In this document: in pieces, positions 63,484-64,000 of the stretch
How positions within the stretch are numbered: the stretch's first letter is position 1
Layout of the letters: each line of letters starts with the position of its first letter
Assembly: GCF_002878395.1 (NCBI RefSeq)
Contig: NC_061118.1
Location: 130,805,435-130,869,434, forward strand
Length of the DNA: 64,000 bases
From: Capsicum annuum
Taxonomy: Eukaryota; Streptophyta; Magnoliopsida; Solanales; Solanaceae
Reading direction: 5' to 3'
The notes under the pieces: generated by a model
What the model was told of the DNA's origin: nothing
Database searches by the model: none
Seen by the model: the letters and a program-made list of their open reading frames with translations, nothing else
Position numbers and translations under genes: made by a program

Positions 63484-64000
63484 TTAGGGAATAGGATACC
63501 CTTCTAAGCACCAAAAGAAGTATTTGTCTACCCACCAAAGTGTGATAAAAAACAAGACAAAAAAAGTGTAATCAATCATAGCATCTTGCCAAGGTGGATC
63601 AAACTTTACATACTCCCAAACATCCCTCTTACCCGAATACCCTCCTAAGAAAGAGTCAACTAGTCTATCCACATAAGTGTGACAAGAAACAAGTATAACA
63701 AGTATCAAGGGTTGCTGATCAAGTGGAAAATATAGACTCTTCTTGGAACAACAAATAGACCTGAAAGCCGAGATAGGAAGGCCATACATTCCATGCACAT
63801 TCAAGCCATTCCAAAAGACATCCTTATCACCATGCTTCAAATGATCACCAGGATCAAATGGGTGGAGTGTCCATGGACTCAGGTTTAGGATGTATTTTAT
63901 TTTCCCAATACTTCCACTAGTACAATCATATATCCCTTCTATACTAGCATGGTCTACAAAAAAAACAACTAGAGGGTCATTCATAGTCAATCGGCCAACA
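63484..64000 (-). CDS. Unrecognised ORF of the second LTR element, open to the window edge
   Basis: The minus-strand frame enters at the window edge (VGRLTMNDPLVVFFVDHAS) and runs about 170 codons to a stop at 63484, ending CLEGYPIP. It lies just upstream of a polypurine tract and LTR, so it is the last internal ORF of that element. Near the C-terminus is a hydrophobic run, TFFVLFFITLWWV, flanked by charged residues, which could span a membrane. I do not recognise a protease, RT, RNase H or integrase motif. The 5' part is outside the window, so its true start and family are open. Confidence 0.45.
   Translation of the reverse strand, partial: VGRLTMNDPLVVFFVDHASIEGIYDCTSGSIGKIKYILNLSPWTLHPFDPGDHLKHGDKDVFWNGLNVHGMYGLPISAFRSICCSKKSLYFPLDQQPLILVILVSCHTYVDRLVDSFLGGYSGKRDVWEYVKFDPPWQDAMIDYTFFVLFFITLWWVDKYFFWCLEGYPIP

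Overview
The window is plant nuclear DNA, almost certainly Solanaceae and probably pepper (Capsicum). It is AT-rich, has GT-AG introns, and is dominated by transposable elements. The repeat types point to Solanaceae: TS-type SINEs, RTE LINEs with (TTG)n tails, ULP1-bearing MULEs with a DUF1985-like N-terminus, and an Athila-type Gypsy element. The genus is an inference from familiarity with these families, not a search result.

Only one complete host gene is visible: the beta subunit of the AP-4 adaptor complex (24474-44977, + strand). Its 11 exons join with correct GT-AG borders into an uninterrupted 840-codon frame. The gene is stretched over 20.5 kb because introns 2, 3, 4, 7 and 10 are packed with LINEs, a Copia fragment, SINEs and MITEs. 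Several of these still have perfect target-site duplications.

Layout. 1-6660: two decayed ULP1-protease-like genes carried by MULEs, facing each other tail to tail, with arrays of a short palindrome (CAACAGAT/ATCTGTTG) in their non-coding parts. 6660-10460: AT-rich sequence with local duplications and a fragment of an ABCB transporter gene. 10470-21260: a MULE transposase pseudogene (+) and a ULP1 pseudogene (-), probably one Kaonashi-like element. A 5.2-kb hAT element (15955-21189) is inserted in the ULP1 gene just after its catalytic-Cys segment. 21600-22530: a NAC-domain exon fragment beside an O-methyltransferase fragment. 24474-44977: AP4B. 45200-48830: two non-coding terminal-inverted-repeat elements. 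48835-50111: unresolved repeat sequence. 50112-62575: an Athila-type Gypsy element (-) with LTRs, PBS, gag, protease, RT/RNase H, integrase and an extra ORF after pol, all decayed. 62576-64000: the 3' end of a second LTR element (-), which interrupts the Athila 5' LTR and runs off the window.

Two 100-N gaps (17166-17265 and 52272-52371) are each flanked by near-identical sequence on both sides, which looks like unmerged contig ends. The TE coding regions share a decay pattern: Trp codons TGG repeatedly became TGA, and one ULP1 copy lost catalytic His and Cys by similar transitions. This is what deamination of methylated cytosine in silenced DNA would produce.
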